From Pomphorhynchus laevis (lineage: Eukaryota > Acanthocephala > Palaeacanthocephala > Echinorhynchida > Pomphorhynchidae), in the NCBI GenBank assembly GCA_012934845.2, contig WNNJ02000150.1, positions 60,614 to 124,613 of the forward strand: 64,000 nucleotides of DNA. Direction: 5' to 3'. A program made the position numbers and the translations under genes. The notes beneath the pieces were generated by a model. That model saw only the letters and a program-made list of their open reading frames with translations. It searched no databases and was not told the origin of the DNA. Every line of letters starts with the position of its first letter. The stretch's first letter is position 1. Below are positions 63,678 through 64,000 of the stretch, piece after piece.

Positions 63678-63755
63678 CAATAAAATAACATACAAGGACT
63701 GCGTTTCAGAGGACTGCGTTTCAGAGGACTGCGTTTCAGAGGACTGCGTTTCAGA
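63678..63755 (+). promoter_or_regulatory. Shared leader end and 15-bp minisatellite of the last element
   Basis: CAATAAAATAACATACAAGG starts at 63678. Four exact 15-bp units GGACTGCGTTTCAGA span 63696-63755. The flank TTATAACTGTTCTAGCAAAT upstream equals that at 43.1 kb. Confidence 0.85.
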
Positions 63756-63868
63756 GGACGTAAGGTCGTACACCCAGGGTACCTCCCGGGTTGAGCACTC
63801 GCGCGGAAGATTACAACTTACTTTGTGACACAAAGACAATCGAAACTAACAATTGAACGTCGCCTTGT

Positions 63869-64000
63869 ATGCCCAAAGGAATACCGTCTAACCAGAGGCT
63901 ATGCTGTGGATGTAATGGTCCATCAGCAAAGTGCAAAGGTTGCAAATGTGCGAAGGCAGGAGCTCCTTGCGTTAATTGCCGTGCACCTGAATGTAACAAT
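63869..64000 (+). CDS. CXC-RLE element start (runs off the window)
   Basis: The ATG at 63869 opens MPKGIPSNQRLCCGCNGPSA, KCKGCKCAKAGAPCVNCRAP and ECNN, an undamaged cysteine cluster of the CXC-RLE family, continuing past the window end. Its leader and minisatellite lie upstream at 63678-63755. It is the last member of the head-to-tail series that starts near 43.1 kb. Completeness cannot be judged from here. Confidence 0.85.
   Translation, partial: MPKGIPSNQRLCCGCNGPSAKCKGCKCAKAGAPCVNCRAPECNN

Overview
This window is invertebrate-type nuclear DNA made almost entirely of retrotransposons. No single-copy host gene, tRNA, rRNA or CRISPR array was recognised. The families present (several non-LTR clades, Ty3/gypsy, a Penelope-like reverse transcriptase) and the AT-rich, nested, decayed layout indicate a metazoan. 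I cannot name the phylum.

Four main non-LTR families occur, named here by content. (1) The RRM-CR1 family has ORF1 with a zinc motif and an RRM-like domain, and ORF2 with an AP-type endonuclease (EN) and a CR1/L2-type RT. Copies: 1-1807(-), 9219-13278(+), 29114-33914(-), 39683-42330(-), plus 3' scraps. (2) The knuckle family has ORF1 with zinc knuckles, then EN and RT. Copies: 2690-3436(-), 3437-4260(+), 13279-17104(+), 17830-19640(-). (3) The CXC-RLE family is one long ORF: N-terminal TSO1-like cysteine cluster, RT, CCHC finger and a candidate PD-(D/E)xK nuclease. About 15 copies or fragments occur; 43462-46500 is intact (1012 aa). (4) The CXC-EN family has ORF1 with the same cysteine cluster plus the zinc motif of family 1, then an AP-type EN and RT. 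Copies: 46643-50845(+), 51304-53345(+). Also present are Ty3/gypsy remains (5342-8568 +, 17426-17725 -), a Penelope-like RT (38345-39170) and two tails of a further CR1/RTE-like element.

Layout. 0-9 kb: minus-strand RRM-CR1 copy, an inverted duplication of knuckle-family DNA, and gypsy. 9-17 kb: decayed RRM-CR1 copy with a knuckle element inserted in its 3' end (11-bp target-site duplication). 17-29 kb: decayed knuckle and CXC-RLE copies. 29-34.4 kb: nearly complete RRM-CR1 element with a 23-unit 20-bp minisatellite at its 5' end. 34.6-43 kb: decayed CXC-RLE copy, Penelope-like RT, RRM-CR1 copy. 43-64 kb: eight or more elements head-to-tail on the plus strand.

How the parts relate. Full-length 5' ends of families 1, 3 and 4 share one leader (TTAAAAAAGTTTGAGAT followed by AATAACATACA). 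It is usually followed by a minisatellite of 14-23 bp whose unit differs in every copy, then the ORF. Several 5' boundaries carry inverted repeats that look like snap-back synthesis at the end of reverse transcription. Families 1 and 3 each have their own conserved 3' hairpin. Together these point to a community of unrelated non-LTR elements exchanging a 5' module, possibly by template jumping; this is an inference from the sequence.
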